Source: Pseudomonas putida
GTDB lineage: Bacteria > Pseudomonadota > Gammaproteobacteria > Pseudomonadales > Pseudomonadaceae
Assembly: GCF_016406145.1 (NCBI RefSeq)
Contig: NZ_CP066306.1
Span: 1,426,001-1,490,000, forward strand
Length of the DNA: 64,000 nucleotides
Direction of reading: 5' to 3'
The notes under the pieces are model-generated. The model was not told the origin of the DNA. It saw only the letters and a list, made by a program, of their open reading frames with translations, and made no database searches. The translations under genes and the position numbers were made by a program. Position 1 is the stretch's first letter; the number at the start of each line of letters is the position of its first letter. Of this stretch, positions 32,377 to 41,175 are shown in pieces.

Positions 32377-34085
32377 TGGCCAAGGTGAAATTTCCGCTGA
32401 TGAAGGCGGCCGAAAAGTACGCCAAGGATGTCGTCGCCGGAAAGATCCTCGTCTGCAAATGGATCCAGCTGCTGGCCCAGCGTCACCTTGACGACCTGAC
32501 TGCCTCAAAGCGCAAGGACTTTCCGTACAAATTCGATCCCGCCAAGGCGGAGAAAGTCGCCAAGTTCCTGCAGCTTTTGCCGCACACCAAGGGTAAATGG
32601 GGCGGAAAGAAGCAGCTGATCAAGCTGGAGCCCTGGCAGCTCTTCTCGGTCTGCGTGCCGTTCGGCTGGGTCCGCAAGAAGGATGGCACCCGGCGTTACC
32701 GGACGATCCTGGTGTTCGTACCCAGGAAGAACGGCAAATCGATCATCGGCGGCGGCGTGGGTCTGTACATGTTCGTCGCCGACGGAGAATTCGGCGCCGA
32801 GGTCTACTCTGGCGCGACCACGGAGAAGCAGGCCTGGGAGGTATTCAGGCCGGCCAAGCTGATGGTCGAGCGTACCGACGACTTGCGAGAGCACTACGGC
32901 GTCGACGTGAACGCTTCCAACATGGTCGTCTTGGCTGATGGGTCGCGCTTCGAACCGGTCATTGGCAAGCCTGGCGACGGCTCTTCGCCGTCCTGCTCGG
33001 TGGTGGACGAGTACCACGAACACCAAGATTCGACGCTCTACGACACCATGGAAACCGGCATGGGCGCTCGCGAGCAGCCCATCATGTTGGTCATTACCAC
33101 GGCGGGCTCCAGCATCGGCGGCCCGTGCCACCAGCTGATCCGCGACTCCGAGCGGATGCTGGAAGGTGTCATTGAGCGTCCGGATCTCTGGCCCGCGCTC
33201 TACACCATTGACCATGGCGATGACTGGACCAGCGAGATCGCGCTGCGCAAGGCGAATCCGAACTTCGGCATTTCGGTCGGCGAGGACTTCCTGCTGGCCC
33301 GCCAGCGTGACGCGATGCAGTCGGCAACCAAGCAGGCCACCTTCCGCACCAAGCACCTGAACGAGTGGGTAGGCGCCAAGAATGCCTGGCTCAACATGCT
33401 GCGCTGGAAAGAGGCCCCGGTCAGGAAGAGCCTTGCAGAACTGGAGGGCCGTCCGTGCTACGGCAGTCTCGACCTGGCGAGCAAGATCGACATTGCTGCG
33501 AACCTGCTGATCTTCCCGCCTCATGGCGACGACCCGTTTTGGCATATCCATGCCAGGTATTACCTGCCCGAAGCGCGAGTGCTCGAGGAGCTGGACAGTA
33601 ACACCGCGCGGTACCGTGAGTTCGATGCTCTCGGTCTGCTGACCCTAACTGACGGAGAGGTCACCGACTTCGAAGTCATCAAGGAGGACATGCGCGAGTT
33701 TGCCGGTCGCTTCGAAATCCGGGCCTACGCCTACGACCCGTGGCAGGCAACGCAGCTAGCCCAGGAAATGGACGCTGAAGGATTGCCGATGGTGGAGCTG
33801 CGTCAGACGGTGCAGAACCTGAGCGAACCTATGAAAGAGGTTGAAGCCCTGGTGCTGCAGCGAAAGCTGGCCCACGGTGACTGCCCAGTTCTGACCTGGA
33901 TGGCCTCGAACGTAGTGGCGAAGCTGGACGTGAAGGACAACATCTACCCCAACAAGGAGCGCCCGGAGAACAAGATCGACGGCATGGTGAGCCTGATCAC
34001 CGGCTGCGCCGTGGCCATCAAGCTCGGTATCGACGACTCCGGCCACTTCGATGACTTTCTTGCCAGCCCGATCGTGGTTGGTTAA
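32376..34085 (+). CDS. terL: Terminase large subunit
   Basis: The 569-aa packaging motor has an N-terminal ATPase with Walker A-like VFVPRKNGKSIIGGG, Walker B CSVVDEYHEH and coupling motif ITTAGS. The C-terminal RNase H-type nuclease has the first acidic residue in YGSLDLASKIDI. One-base overlap with the small subunit. With the P27 partner and HNH it suggests cos packaging. Confidence 0.93.
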   Translation: MAKVKFPLMKAAEKYAKDVVAGKILVCKWIQLLAQRHLDDLTASKRKDFPYKFDPAKAEKVAKFLQLLPHTKGKWGGKKQLIKLEPWQLFSVCVPFGWVRKKDGTRRYRTILVFVPRKNGKSIIGGGVGLYMFVADGEFGAEVYSGATTEKQAWEVFRPAKLMVERTDDLREHYGVDVNASNMVVLADGSRFEPVIGKPGDGSSPSCSVVDEYHEHQDSTLYDTMETGMGAREQPIMLVITTAGSSIGGPCHQLIRDSERMLEGVIERPDLWPALYTIDHGDDWTSEIALRKANPNFGISVGEDFLLARQRDAMQSATKQATFRTKHLNEWVGAKNAWLNMLRWKEAPVRKSLAELEGRPCYGSLDLASKIDIAANLLIFPPHGDDPFWHIHARYYLPEARVLEELDSNTARYREFDALGLLTLTDGEVTDFEVIKEDMREFAGRFEIRAYAYDPWQATQLAQEMDAEGLPMVELRQTVQNLSEPMKEVEALVLQRKLAHGDCPVLTWMASNVVAKLDVKDNIYPNKERPENKIDGMVSLITGCAVAIKLGIDDSGHFDDFLASPIVVG

Positions 34086-34096
34086 CGGGACTACCT

Positions 34097-34261
34097 ATGA
34101 AAACTGGCCTGATCATCTTTCTGGTGCTTGCCGCCGGCGGCTTGCTGCTGGGCGTCGCGGGCGTATACGTGCTGGCCGGCCTGGGTTATGCGCTGCTGGC
34201 CACTGCCGGTTCGCTACTGGTCGCCGCGGGTTTCATTCGCAAGGGGTTGATCGGTGGCTAA
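34097..34261 (+). CDS. Small membrane protein (54 aa) between terminase and portal
   Basis: ATG 34097 to TAA 34261. Two hydrophobic helices (LIIFLVLAAGGLLLGVAGVY and ALLATAGSLLVAAGF) joined by LAGLG, with a basic end. It overlaps the portal start by 8 nt, supporting translation. Such a peptide could be a holin-like or membrane-targeting factor; the role is unknown. Confidence 0.65.
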   Translation: MKTGLIIFLVLAAGGLLLGVAGVYVLAGLGYALLATAGSLLVAAGFIRKGLIGG

Positions 34262-35588
34262 ATCACTCACGCAGATCCTCGGCCAGGCCCTGGTGAAGTC
34301 GGCGGAGCCGGGAGTGGCATCGAGTTTGGCTGGCTGGGCTGGCCGCAAGATCGGCCTAACCGACTCCGCTTTCTGGAACACCTTCTACGGCACCGACTCG
34401 GCATCGGGGAAGGTGGTCAGCCAGCAAACGGCGCTCCAGCTCTCTACGGTATGGGCCTGCGTGCGCTTGATCGCTGAAACCATCGCCACGCTGCCGATCG
34501 CCTTGTACGAGGACAAGAAGGGTGCGCCAGTGGTGGCCAGCTCTCACCCGGTCAACTTCGTCATCAGCCAACAGCCGAACGCTGACCAAACTCCGGTGGA
34601 GTTCTGGGAGAACGTAATGGCCAGCCTGCTCCTGCAGGGGAACGCATTCTGCGAGCCCCACCAGAGCGGCCGGACGTTGACGAGCTTGGAGTTCCTGCTA
34701 CCGCAGAACATGTCGCCCCCGCGGCGTCTGGCGGACGGCTCCATCGAGTACCGCTATACCGACAACTTCGGTAAGCCTCACACGCTGACCGAGGATCAGA
34801 TGGTTCACGTCCGAGCCTTCGGGGTGGACCCGCTTTGCGGCCTGTCGCCGCTGGCCTACGGGCGGCAGGTACTTGGCTCGGCCATGGCCGCTGATGAGTC
34901 GGCGGCGAAGATGTTCGCCAACGGCATGAAGCTTGGCGGAGTGCTGTCCACCGACCAGATCCTCAAGCCGGACCAGCGGAAGGATATCCGCGAGGACATG
35001 ATCAAGCAGTTCTCCGGCGCGACGAACCACGGCAAGACCATGGTTCTCGAGGCGGGCATGAAGTACCAGCAGGTATCCATGACGCCCGAGGATGCCCAAA
35101 TGCTGCAGACCAGGGCGTTCAACGTCGAGGAAATTTGCCGCTGGTTCCGCGTGCCGCCCTGGATGGTCGGACACACGCAGAACTCCACCAGCTGGGGTAC
35201 TGGCATGGAGCAGCAGATGATCGGCTTCCTGTCCTTCACCCTGTTGCCCTGGATCAAACGCATCGAGATGTGCGCCAACCGGCGACTGCTGCGCCCAGAT
35301 GAGCGGCGGCGCTTCTACGTGAAGTTCAACCCGGAAGGGCTGCTTCGCATGGATAGCGCGGCGCGTGCGGCTTTCTACAGCTCCATGACCCAGAACGGGA
35401 TCTACACCCGGGACGAGTGCCGGCTCAAAGAGAACATGCCCCCGGAGGGAGGCAACGCGGCAAGGCTCACCGTGCAATCCAACATGCTGCCGATCGACAA
35501 GCTGGGCGAAGACCCCGGTGGCGCCAATCAGGCCAAGGCGGCACTGCTCGACTGGCTCAACGACCAGCCAAGAGGTAAATCAGAATGA
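34254..35588 (+). CDS. Portal protein, HK97 family
   Basis: GTG-started 444-aa protein with portal features: TALQLSTVWACVRLIAETIATLP, FWENVMASLLLQGNAF, and PPWMVGHTQNSTSWGTGMEQQ. It forms the dodecameric DNA channel at the head vertex. Confidence 0.92.
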   Translation: MAKSLTQILGQALVKSAEPGVASSLAGWAGRKIGLTDSAFWNTFYGTDSASGKVVSQQTALQLSTVWACVRLIAETIATLPIALYEDKKGAPVVASSHPVNFVISQQPNADQTPVEFWENVMASLLLQGNAFCEPHQSGRTLTSLEFLLPQNMSPPRRLADGSIEYRYTDNFGKPHTLTEDQMVHVRAFGVDPLCGLSPLAYGRQVLGSAMAADESAAKMFANGMKLGGVLSTDQILKPDQRKDIREDMIKQFSGATNHGKTMVLEAGMKYQQVSMTPEDAQMLQTRAFNVEEICRWFRVPPWMVGHTQNSTSWGTGMEQQMIGFLSFTLLPWIKRIEMCANRRLLRPDERRRFYVKFNPEGLLRMDSAARAAFYSSMTQNGIYTRDECRLKENMPPEGGNAARLTVQSNMLPIDKLGEDPGGANQAKAALLDWLNDQPRGKSE

Positions 35589-36331
35589 CATCTGCACCCA
35601 GCAGCTGGTGGTCTGCGCCCGGTACCAAGGCAGATCACAAGGACCGAGCAGCGGCGGTCAAGTACCGCTCTTTCGACTATGACGTGAAGGCTGTCGGCGA
35701 CGACGGCCGGTTTTCTGGCTACGGCTCGGTGTTCGGCGTGGTCGACAGCTACAAGGAAGTGGTTGCTCCTGGCGCATTTCTCGAATCGATCGAAGATACC
35801 AAGGCCAAGGGCCGTACCTTTCCTGTGCTCTGGCAGCACATGACCCGAGAGCCGATTGGCAGTTGGGATATTGAAAGCCTGAAAGAAGACGATCACGGCT
35901 TGTTTGGCGACGGCGAACTGTGGCTGCCGGATGCCCCATACGCTCGAATCGCTTACCGCGGCATGCAAACCCGCTCGATCACCGGTTTGTCCATCGGTTA
36001 CTACATCCGAGAATCGAGCTTCGACCAAAAGACCGGTATCCGAACCTTGACGAAGCTCGACTTGATCGAGATCTCGATCGTCACCGTGCCGGCCAACGAC
36101 GATGCGCGTACCGACACCATCAAATCGAAGCTGGCCCACGGCGGCCTGCCTTCGATGCCCGAATTTGAGTTGCTCCTGCGCGAGGCAGGCTTCTCGAAAA
36201 CTCAGTCCGCGGTGATTGCCAACCGTGGCCTGCAGCACCTGCTCCGGAGCGAGTCCGAGGGCGACCTGGCAGCAATCGAAATCGTCGAGGCGTTGAAGTC
36301 GCGCCCGGCACTTTCTCTCCCATCGTTTTGA
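35585..36331 (+). CDS. Prohead protease (HK97 family, S78-like)
   Basis: The 248-aa protein has FSGYGSVFGVVDSYKEVVAPGAF, then catalytic His in LWQHMTREPIGSW and Ser in RSITGLSIGY. It cuts scaffold and capsid delta-domain during head maturation. ATGA overlap with the portal gene. Confidence 0.92.
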   Translation: MTSAPSSWWSAPGTKADHKDRAAAVKYRSFDYDVKAVGDDGRFSGYGSVFGVVDSYKEVVAPGAFLESIEDTKAKGRTFPVLWQHMTREPIGSWDIESLKEDDHGLFGDGELWLPDAPYARIAYRGMQTRSITGLSIGYYIRESSFDQKTGIRTLTKLDLIEISIVTVPANDDARTDTIKSKLAHGGLPSMPEFELLLREAGFSKTQSAVIANRGLQHLLRSESEGDLAAIEIVEALKSRPALSLPSF

Positions 36332-36340
36332 GGATTCATC

Positions 36341-37597
36341 ATGCATAACGCCATGAGCAACCAGGCTCGCTCCGAACACCGCCAGTTCCAGCGCAAAGAG
36401 CACGCCGAAGACAAGCTGCAACTGAAAGCGGTCAACGACCTGCTCGATGAGCGCGACAAAGAGATCAAGGCGTTCGCCGCCAAGGCCACTGAAGAGATCA
36501 AGTCGCACGGCACCATCCTGGCTGACACCAAGACCATTCTTGACGGCCTGGTGAAGGACGGCCTGGGCCTGCAGGACCGTCTGCAGGAGATCGAGCAGAA
36601 GTTGGCCCGCCGCTTCTCCGCCAATGATCCGGTCGATTTCAAGTCGGCTGGCGAGGAGCTGACCGAATGCGACGACTTCAAGTCGCTGCAAACTCGCGGT
36701 CGCGGCATCGTTCGTGTGGGCCGGAAGGCCGTGACCAACATCACCAGCGCTACCAACGGCACCGGAGGCGTCGGCGTGGGCATCCAGCCGACCCGCGTGC
36801 CAGGCATCGTCGTGGGTCCCGAGCGTGAGTTCACCATTCGTGATCTGATCATGCCAGGGCGCACCGGCTCGAACGCGGTCGAGTTCGTGCAGGAAACCGG
36901 CTTCCAGAACATGGCCGCGCCCCAGGCGGGTGAGGGCGCCGCGAAGGCGCAGTCCGATCTGTCCTTCGGCCTGAAAACCACCAACGTCATCACCATTGCC
37001 CACTGGTTCCGTGCTTCCAAGCAGGTGCTGTCGGACATCCCGCTCCTGCAGAGCTACATCAACGGTCGAGCGATCTACGGCCTGAAGTACAAAGAAGAAG
37101 AGCAGTTGCTGGCCGGCGACGGCACCGGGCAGAACCTTCTGGGCCTGATCCCACAGGCTACCGCGTTCAACGAGGCGCTGCGCAAGGCTGGCGACACCAA
37201 GATCGACACCCTGCGCCGCGCGATCTTGCAGGTGCGCGTTGCCGAGTACCGCGCTTCGGCCATCGCCCTCAACCCGGTGGACTGGGCCGACATCGAGCTG
37301 ACCAAGGACGCCAACGGCTCCTACATCTGGGTGAACGTCCAAGAAGGCGGCGTCCAGCGCCTGTGGAAGCTGCCTGTGGTGGACAGCAACGCCGTCCCTG
37401 AAGGCGAGTTCCTGGTCGGCGCGATGAACATCGCAGCCCAAGTGTTCGACCGCGAGGAAGCGGCTGTCGAGGTCTCCACCGAAGACGGTGACAACTTCCG
37501 CACCAACATGGTCACCATCCGCGCCGAAGAGCGCCTGGCGTTGGCGGTGTATCGCCCCGAGTCGTTCGTGCACGGTGAATTCGAAGCCACCCCGTAA
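36341..37597 (+). CDS. Major capsid protein, HK97 fold
   Basis: The 418-aa product has an N-terminal coiled-coil delta domain (about residues 20-100) as internal scaffold. The mature capsid domain follows (FTIRDLIMPGRTGSNAVEFVQE, YKEEEQLLAGDGTGQNLLGL, ALNPVDWADIELTKD). The protease probably cuts near residue 105-125. It is preceded by AGGATTCATC. Confidence 0.93.
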   Translation: MHNAMSNQARSEHRQFQRKEHAEDKLQLKAVNDLLDERDKEIKAFAAKATEEIKSHGTILADTKTILDGLVKDGLGLQDRLQEIEQKLARRFSANDPVDFKSAGEELTECDDFKSLQTRGRGIVRVGRKAVTNITSATNGTGGVGVGIQPTRVPGIVVGPEREFTIRDLIMPGRTGSNAVEFVQETGFQNMAAPQAGEGAAKAQSDLSFGLKTTNVITIAHWFRASKQVLSDIPLLQSYINGRAIYGLKYKEEEQLLAGDGTGQNLLGLIPQATAFNEALRKAGDTKIDTLRRAILQVRVAEYRASAIALNPVDWADIELTKDANGSYIWVNVQEGGVQRLWKLPVVDSNAVPEGEFLVGAMNIAAQVFDREEAAVEVSTEDGDNFRTNMVTIRAEERLALAVYRPESFVHGEFEATP

Positions 37598-37638
37598 GCA
37601 GCTCAGGAGCGCGCCCGGGAAACCGGGCGTGATCGAAC

Positions 37639-37863
37639 ATGCCAGACGTCAAAGTCAAAACCATCAAGGGTTTCAACAACGGTGGCGCATACGTCAAGCG
37701 CAGCCAAGAAATCACCGTCGACGAGCTTCGTGCTCGTGACTTGCTGCGCAACGGCCTCATCGAGGAGTACGACGTGAAGAAAGCCGCAGAGCCCGAGAAC
37801 AAGAAGGCGCCGGAGCCGGCCAACAAGGGCGGCAAGGGTACGGTCACCAAAGCCAAGGAGTGA
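37639..37863 (+). CDS. Hypothetical head-region protein (74 aa)
   Basis: A small beta-rich N-terminus (DVKVKTIKGFNNGGAYVKRSQEI, ELRARDLLRNGLIEEY) is followed by a Lys/Pro/Ala tail. Genes of this type follow the major capsid gene in many HK97-like phages and may aid head completion. Confidence 0.7.
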   Translation: MPDVKVKTIKGFNNGGAYVKRSQEITVDELRARDLLRNGLIEEYDVKKAAEPENKKAPEPANKGGKGTVTKAKE

Positions 37864-37866
37864 TTG

Positions 37867-38343
37867 ATGTCTGTGATCGCCATCGACCTGGCCATGCACC
37901 ACCTGCTGGCCGAACCTGAAGACCAGGTATTGGTCCAGGCGCAGCTCGATGCGGCGGAGGAAGCGGCCATGCAGTTCCTCAACCGCCGCGTCTACTTGGA
38001 CCAAGTGACGCTCGACGAAGCCCGTGCTGGCGTGTCTGCAGCTCTGCAGCAAGCCAGGGAGGCGAATGTTGCGGCGGTGGCCGCGGCTGAGGCAGAGCAG
38101 GACCACACGCTGCGCTGCCGATTGCTCGATCATGCGCGCCAGGCTTTGGCCGATGCGTATGACCAGGCCGACGCCATCGCCTACGGCATGGTGCTCAACC
38201 CTTCCATCCAGGCGGCTTGCCTGCTGAAGCTGGGCCATTTGTTTGCCAACCGCGAGGATGTCGTGACCGGGACCATTGCTACCGAGCTTCCGGTGGCGTC
38301 GCAGCACCTGCTGATGCCGTATCGCATACGGATGGGTGTGTGA
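37867..38343 (+). CDS. Head-tail connector (HK97 gp6-like)
   Basis: The 158-aa helical protein has LDAAEEAAMQFLNRRVYLD early and ACLLKLGHLFANREDVVTG later, the signature of gp6-type adaptors that bind the portal. A long Ala-rich insertion sits in the middle. ATG 37867 directly follows a TTG. Confidence 0.85.
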   Translation: MSVIAIDLAMHHLLAEPEDQVLVQAQLDAAEEAAMQFLNRRVYLDQVTLDEARAGVSAALQQAREANVAAVAAAEAEQDHTLRCRLLDHARQALADAYDQADAIAYGMVLNPSIQAACLLKLGHLFANREDVVTGTIATELPVASQHLLMPYRIRMGV

Positions 38344-38684
38344 TGCAGGCCGGCAAGCTCCGGCACCGCATCGACATTCAGGAGCTGAAAGCGGTGCGTG
38401 ACCCGGTGACCCTGGAGTTCGGGGAGCCAGAATGGGTCACTCGCTGGGAGAGGTGCCCAGCCAGGGTCGAAGACCTGTCGACCAGAGACTTCATCTCAGC
38501 TCAGGCCGGCCAGGCGCAGGCCACAAGTCGGATGGTTATCCGGTACCGGCCTGGCGTCCTACCCACAATGCGCATCCGTTACCGGGGCGAGGTGTACAGC
38601 ATCGTCGGCCCGCCGCTGGCCGACGCCAAATCCGGCCTCTACTACCTGACGATCTTGGTCGAGAAGGGGGTGAAAGATGGCTGA
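38343..38684 (+). CDS. Head closure protein / head-tail adaptor
   Basis: The 113-aa protein starts MQAGKLRHRIDIQELKAVRD, typical of SPP1 gp16/HK97 gp7-like stoppers, with the beta segment MRIRYRGEVYSIVGP. TGATG overlap with the connector gene. Confidence 0.87.
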   Translation: MQAGKLRHRIDIQELKAVRDPVTLEFGEPEWVTRWERCPARVEDLSTRDFISAQAGQAQATSRMVIRYRPGVLPTMRIRYRGEVYSIVGPPLADAKSGLYYLTILVEKGVKDG

Positions 38685-39162
38685 TGGCGTCGAGTTCAGC
38701 ATCACCGGCTTGGAGACCCTGCTGGGGAAGCTGGAGTCGGTCAGCTATGACGTTCGGCGCAAGGGTGGCCGGGCCGCACTTCGAAAGGCTGCCCAGGTCG
38801 TGGTGCAGAAGGCCAAGGAAGGCGCCGAGCGCATCGATGACAAGGCCACTGGCCGCTCAATCGCAGACAACATCGCCCTGCGCTGGAACGGCAAGCTTTT
38901 CAAGCAGACAGGCGACCTGGGCTTTCGCATCGGCGTTCTGCACGGTGCCGTACTCAAGGATGGCGGCGATCTCAGCCAGAACGCTCCGACGCCTCACTGG
39001 CGCCTGTTCGAGTTCGGTACCGAGAAAATGGCCGCAGCTCCGTTCATGCGACCGGCCCTGGCCAATAGCATCAGCGAAGTCACCAACACCTTCGTCACCG
39101 AGTACGAGAAGGCGATAGACCGCGCTATCCGGCGCGCTGCGAAGAAGGCTGCATCCTCATGA
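38677..39162 (+). CDS. HK97 gp10-like tail completion protein
   Basis: The 161-aa product contains LETLLGKLESVSYDVRRKGG, ALRKAAQVVVQKAKEGA and a C-terminal FMRPALANSI, the pattern of the gp10/Z-like family that joins tail to head. Confidence 0.87.
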   Translation: MADGVEFSITGLETLLGKLESVSYDVRRKGGRAALRKAAQVVVQKAKEGAERIDDKATGRSIADNIALRWNGKLFKQTGDLGFRIGVLHGAVLKDGGDLSQNAPTPHWRLFEFGTEKMAAAPFMRPALANSISEVTNTFVTEYEKAIDRAIRRAAKKAASS

Positions 39163-39527
39163 CACCACCCATTGAACTGGTTTGCGCAGCAGACCCCGGC
39201 GTCACGGCGCTGCTCGGAAGTGGCGTTGACCTGCGCATGTACCCATTCGGCGAGGCGCCCGAAGGCGTGGCCAAGCCCTATGCGGTGTGGCAGCTGGTGA
39301 ACGGCAGTCCAGAGAACTACCTGGCCGGCCGGCCAGATGCCGATGGCTTCACCCTGCAGGTCGACGTGTACGGGACCACCAGTAAATCGGTGCGTCAGGT
39401 GCGCGATGCGATTCGCGATGCAATTGAATTGCGTGCCTACGTCACCCGCTGGGGGGGCGAAACCCGCGACTCCGCTACCAAGAACTACCGGGCCAGCTTC
39501 GACGTGGACTGGTGGATGCAACGCTGA
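39159..39527 (+). CDS. DUF3168 tail terminator/completion protein
   Basis: The 122-aa protein has the DUF3168 pattern: LLGSGVDLRMYPFGEAPEG, PYAVWQLVNGSPENYL, DVYGTTSKSVRQVRDAIRDA. It caps the tail tube. ATGA overlap with the gp10-like gene. Confidence 0.88.
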   Translation: MTPPIELVCAADPGVTALLGSGVDLRMYPFGEAPEGVAKPYAVWQLVNGSPENYLAGRPDADGFTLQVDVYGTTSKSVRQVRDAIRDAIELRAYVTRWGGETRDSATKNYRASFDVDWWMQR

Positions 39528-39545
39528 AGTGTCGAGATCCATGAT

Positions 39546-39568
39546 GCCCGCCATGTGCGGGCTTTTTT
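39546..39568 (+). terminator. Terminator before the tail tube gene
   Basis: GCCCGC-CATGT-GCGGGC followed by TTTTTT. Late transcripts must pass it, consistent with Q-type antitermination, or it tunes the ratio of head to tail genes. Confidence 0.85.
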
Positions 39569-39589
39569 ATTGCTGACTGGAGACAACCC

Positions 39590-40087
39590 ATGTCGATGAA
39601 TGCTCAGGGCGCCCAGCTCTACGCGCTACTGCCGCCTGCTGCCGGCACCGGACCAATGACCGTGATGGAGGTGGAGTGCCTTACGGCATTCAACCCCGGC
39701 GGTGCGCCTGCGGATCAGATCGATGACACCTGCCTGGCTGACACTGATCGCAAGTACAAAAAGGGCCTTCGCACCCCGGGTCAAGCTACTGCAACAATCC
39801 TGGCGGATCCACGCAACGCCAGTCATGTGCGCATGTTTCAGCTGTCTCAGGACGATGACGATTCCGACATCCTCTGGGCCCTCGGCTGGTCTGACGGAAA
39901 AGGCATTGCGCCCACCGTCAGTAGCTCGGGCGATGACTTCGAACTGCCGAAAACGCGTACCTGGTGCTTGTTCGCGGGGTATGTCGCGGACTTCCCGTTC
40001 GACTTCGCGAGTAACGCATCGGTGAGCACAGCAGCCACCATCCAGCGTTCGGGCAAACTGAACTGGATCATCAAGGAAAACCCATGA
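39590..40087 (+). CDS. Major tail tube protein
   Basis: The 165-aa product has [23 protein letters not shown] and [15 protein letters not shown], as in the phage tail tube family, and [21 protein letters not shown]. It polymerises to form the siphovirus tail tube. Confidence 0.87.
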   Translation: MSMNAQGAQLYALLPPAAGTGPMTVMEVECLTAFNPGGAPADQIDDTCLADTDRKYKKGLRTPGQATATILADPRNASHVRMFQLSQDDDDSDILWALGWSDGKGIAPTVSSSGDDFELPKTRTWCLFAGYVADFPFDFASNASVSTAATIQRSGKLNWIIKENP

Positions 40088-40422
40088 ATCTGGAACAGCT
40101 GAAGAAAAAAGGCGGCGTCATTGCTGACGCGCTGGTGCCGAAGGAAGTCGCCTGGAAGCATGTCGACAAGAACGGCAAAACCGTCACTGACAAATTCACG
40201 GTGCACATCCGTCGTCACGCCTTCGGGGTGATGGAGGCGATGTTCGCCGGCGGTGAGACCGAGCGATTTAAGACCGCCCGATATCTCTCTGCCAGCGTGA
40301 TGCTGGGGGAGGATGGCACCGATGAGCTGCCATTCGAAGACGCTGTGAATCTTGACCCAGGCCTGGGGCTGGCGCTGTACAACGCCGTCAAGGCTGTGAA
40401 CAACCCGCCCCCAAAGAGCTGA
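40084..40422 (+). CDS. Tail assembly chaperone G
   Basis: The 112-aa product begins [20 protein letters not shown] and contains [15 protein letters not shown]. It overlaps the tube gene by ATGA. Near its end is a slippery CCCAAAG, so it is the upstream half of a G/G-T pair that guides tape-measure folding and tail length. Confidence 0.85.
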   Translation: MNLEQLKKKGGVIADALVPKEVAWKHVDKNGKTVTDKFTVHIRRHAFGVMEAMFAGGETERFKTARYLSASVMLGEDGTDELPFEDAVNLDPGLGLALYNAVKAVNNPPPKS

Positions 40423-40709
40423 CCCCGGCTGATGAGCTTTGGCATGAGCTGGTGCTGAACGGTATCGGTGGCACCTCTATCGCTGAGGCTAAGGCCACGC
40501 TTTCGTACGCAGAGGTGCTGTCTTGGGTCGACTATCGAGACAAGCATGGGTCGCTCAACATAGCCAGGCGACAGGAGTTGTCCGCAGCGCTGATCGCCGT
40601 TCAGGTAAATCGCAGTTGGGGTGGGAAGGCTGATCTGTACGACTTCATGCCACACCACCCACAGCAGTCGGGGATATCGCTTATGGATGCGGTTGCCTCT
40701 TGGACATAA
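40084..40709 (+). CDS. G-T tail assembly chaperone made by -1 frameshift
   Basis: In frame the end of G reads CCC CCA AAG AGC TGA, giving the heptamer C-CCA-AAG at 40410-40416. A -1 slip enters an open frame to 40709 that carries [20 protein letters not shown] and a helical T domain ([20 protein letters not shown]). The frame offset is exactly -1, and there is no good start for T alone. The fusion would be about 208 aa. Lambda-type tails need a small amount of G-T. Confidence 0.85.
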
Positions 40710-40718
40710 CCCGTTTCG

Positions 40719-40749
40719 CCTTTGATTTGGGAGAATGGGAATGTAATGG
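40719..40749 (+). promoter_or_regulatory. Candidate promoter of the immunity cargo gene
   Basis: TTGATT (40722-40727), a 16-bp spacer and TAATGG (40744-40749) lie just before the immunity gene, after the end of G-T. The -10 match is only partial. Confidence 0.3.
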
Positions 40750-40783
40750 TAGATTTCCCTCGATTAACAGGGAGTGTCTAACC

Positions 40784-41122
40784 ATGGTTGTTGAGCCCGA
40801 GTCAACCAAAGCATTCGTCACGCTCGCGCTTGTGGTGGCTTTGTATTTCATCCCAACCATTGTGGCCGCAATTCGTCATCATCAGAATCGCGTCTCGATT
40901 ATGCTGCTGAACCTCTTCCTTGGATGGACCGGGCTTGGGTGGCTGGGAGCTCTAATATGGTCCGCATCGGCAATCAGTAAGCCGGCCGGAGGCGTCGCTC
41001 CTGCAGGAAGAGTGGGAGTAGAGCCATACCATGAGCTCGAAAAATTGGCTGCTCTGAAAGAGCGAGGGCACATAACGGAAGAAGAGTTTGAGGCTCAAAA
41101 AGCCAAGATTCTGAACCGCTAG
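40784..41122 (+). CDS. Superinfection immunity protein with SHOCT domain
   Basis: The 112-aa protein has two membrane helices (FVTLALVVALYFIPTIVAAI and LLNLFLGWTGLGWLGALIWS), matching the superinfection-immunity family (T4 Imm-like). A C-terminal SHOCT motif follows (ELEKLAALKERGHITEEEFE). ATG 40784 follows GGGAG. It interrupts the tail operon between the chaperone and tape measure and has its own terminator, so it is a moron. Expected role: block DNA entry of related phages at the inner membrane. Confidence 0.82.
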   Translation: MVVEPESTKAFVTLALVVALYFIPTIVAAIRHHQNRVSIMLLNLFLGWTGLGWLGALIWSASAISKPAGGVAPAGRVGVEPYHELEKLAALKERGHITEEEFEAQKAKILNR

Positions 41123-41136
41123 ACCTTCACGTAACA

Positions 41137-41160
41137 AACCCGCTTCGGCGGGTTTTTTTT
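41137..41160 (+). terminator. Terminator after the immunity gene
   Basis: AACCCGC-TTCG-GCGGGTT followed by a T-run is a strong tetraloop terminator between the immunity gene and the tape measure gene. Confidence 0.93.
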
Positions 41161-41175
41161 CGCCTGGAGGAAAGT

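Noticed and set aside
35528..37573. 681-codon minus frame opposite protease and capsid genes
   Set aside because: Shadow of two well-recognised structural genes.
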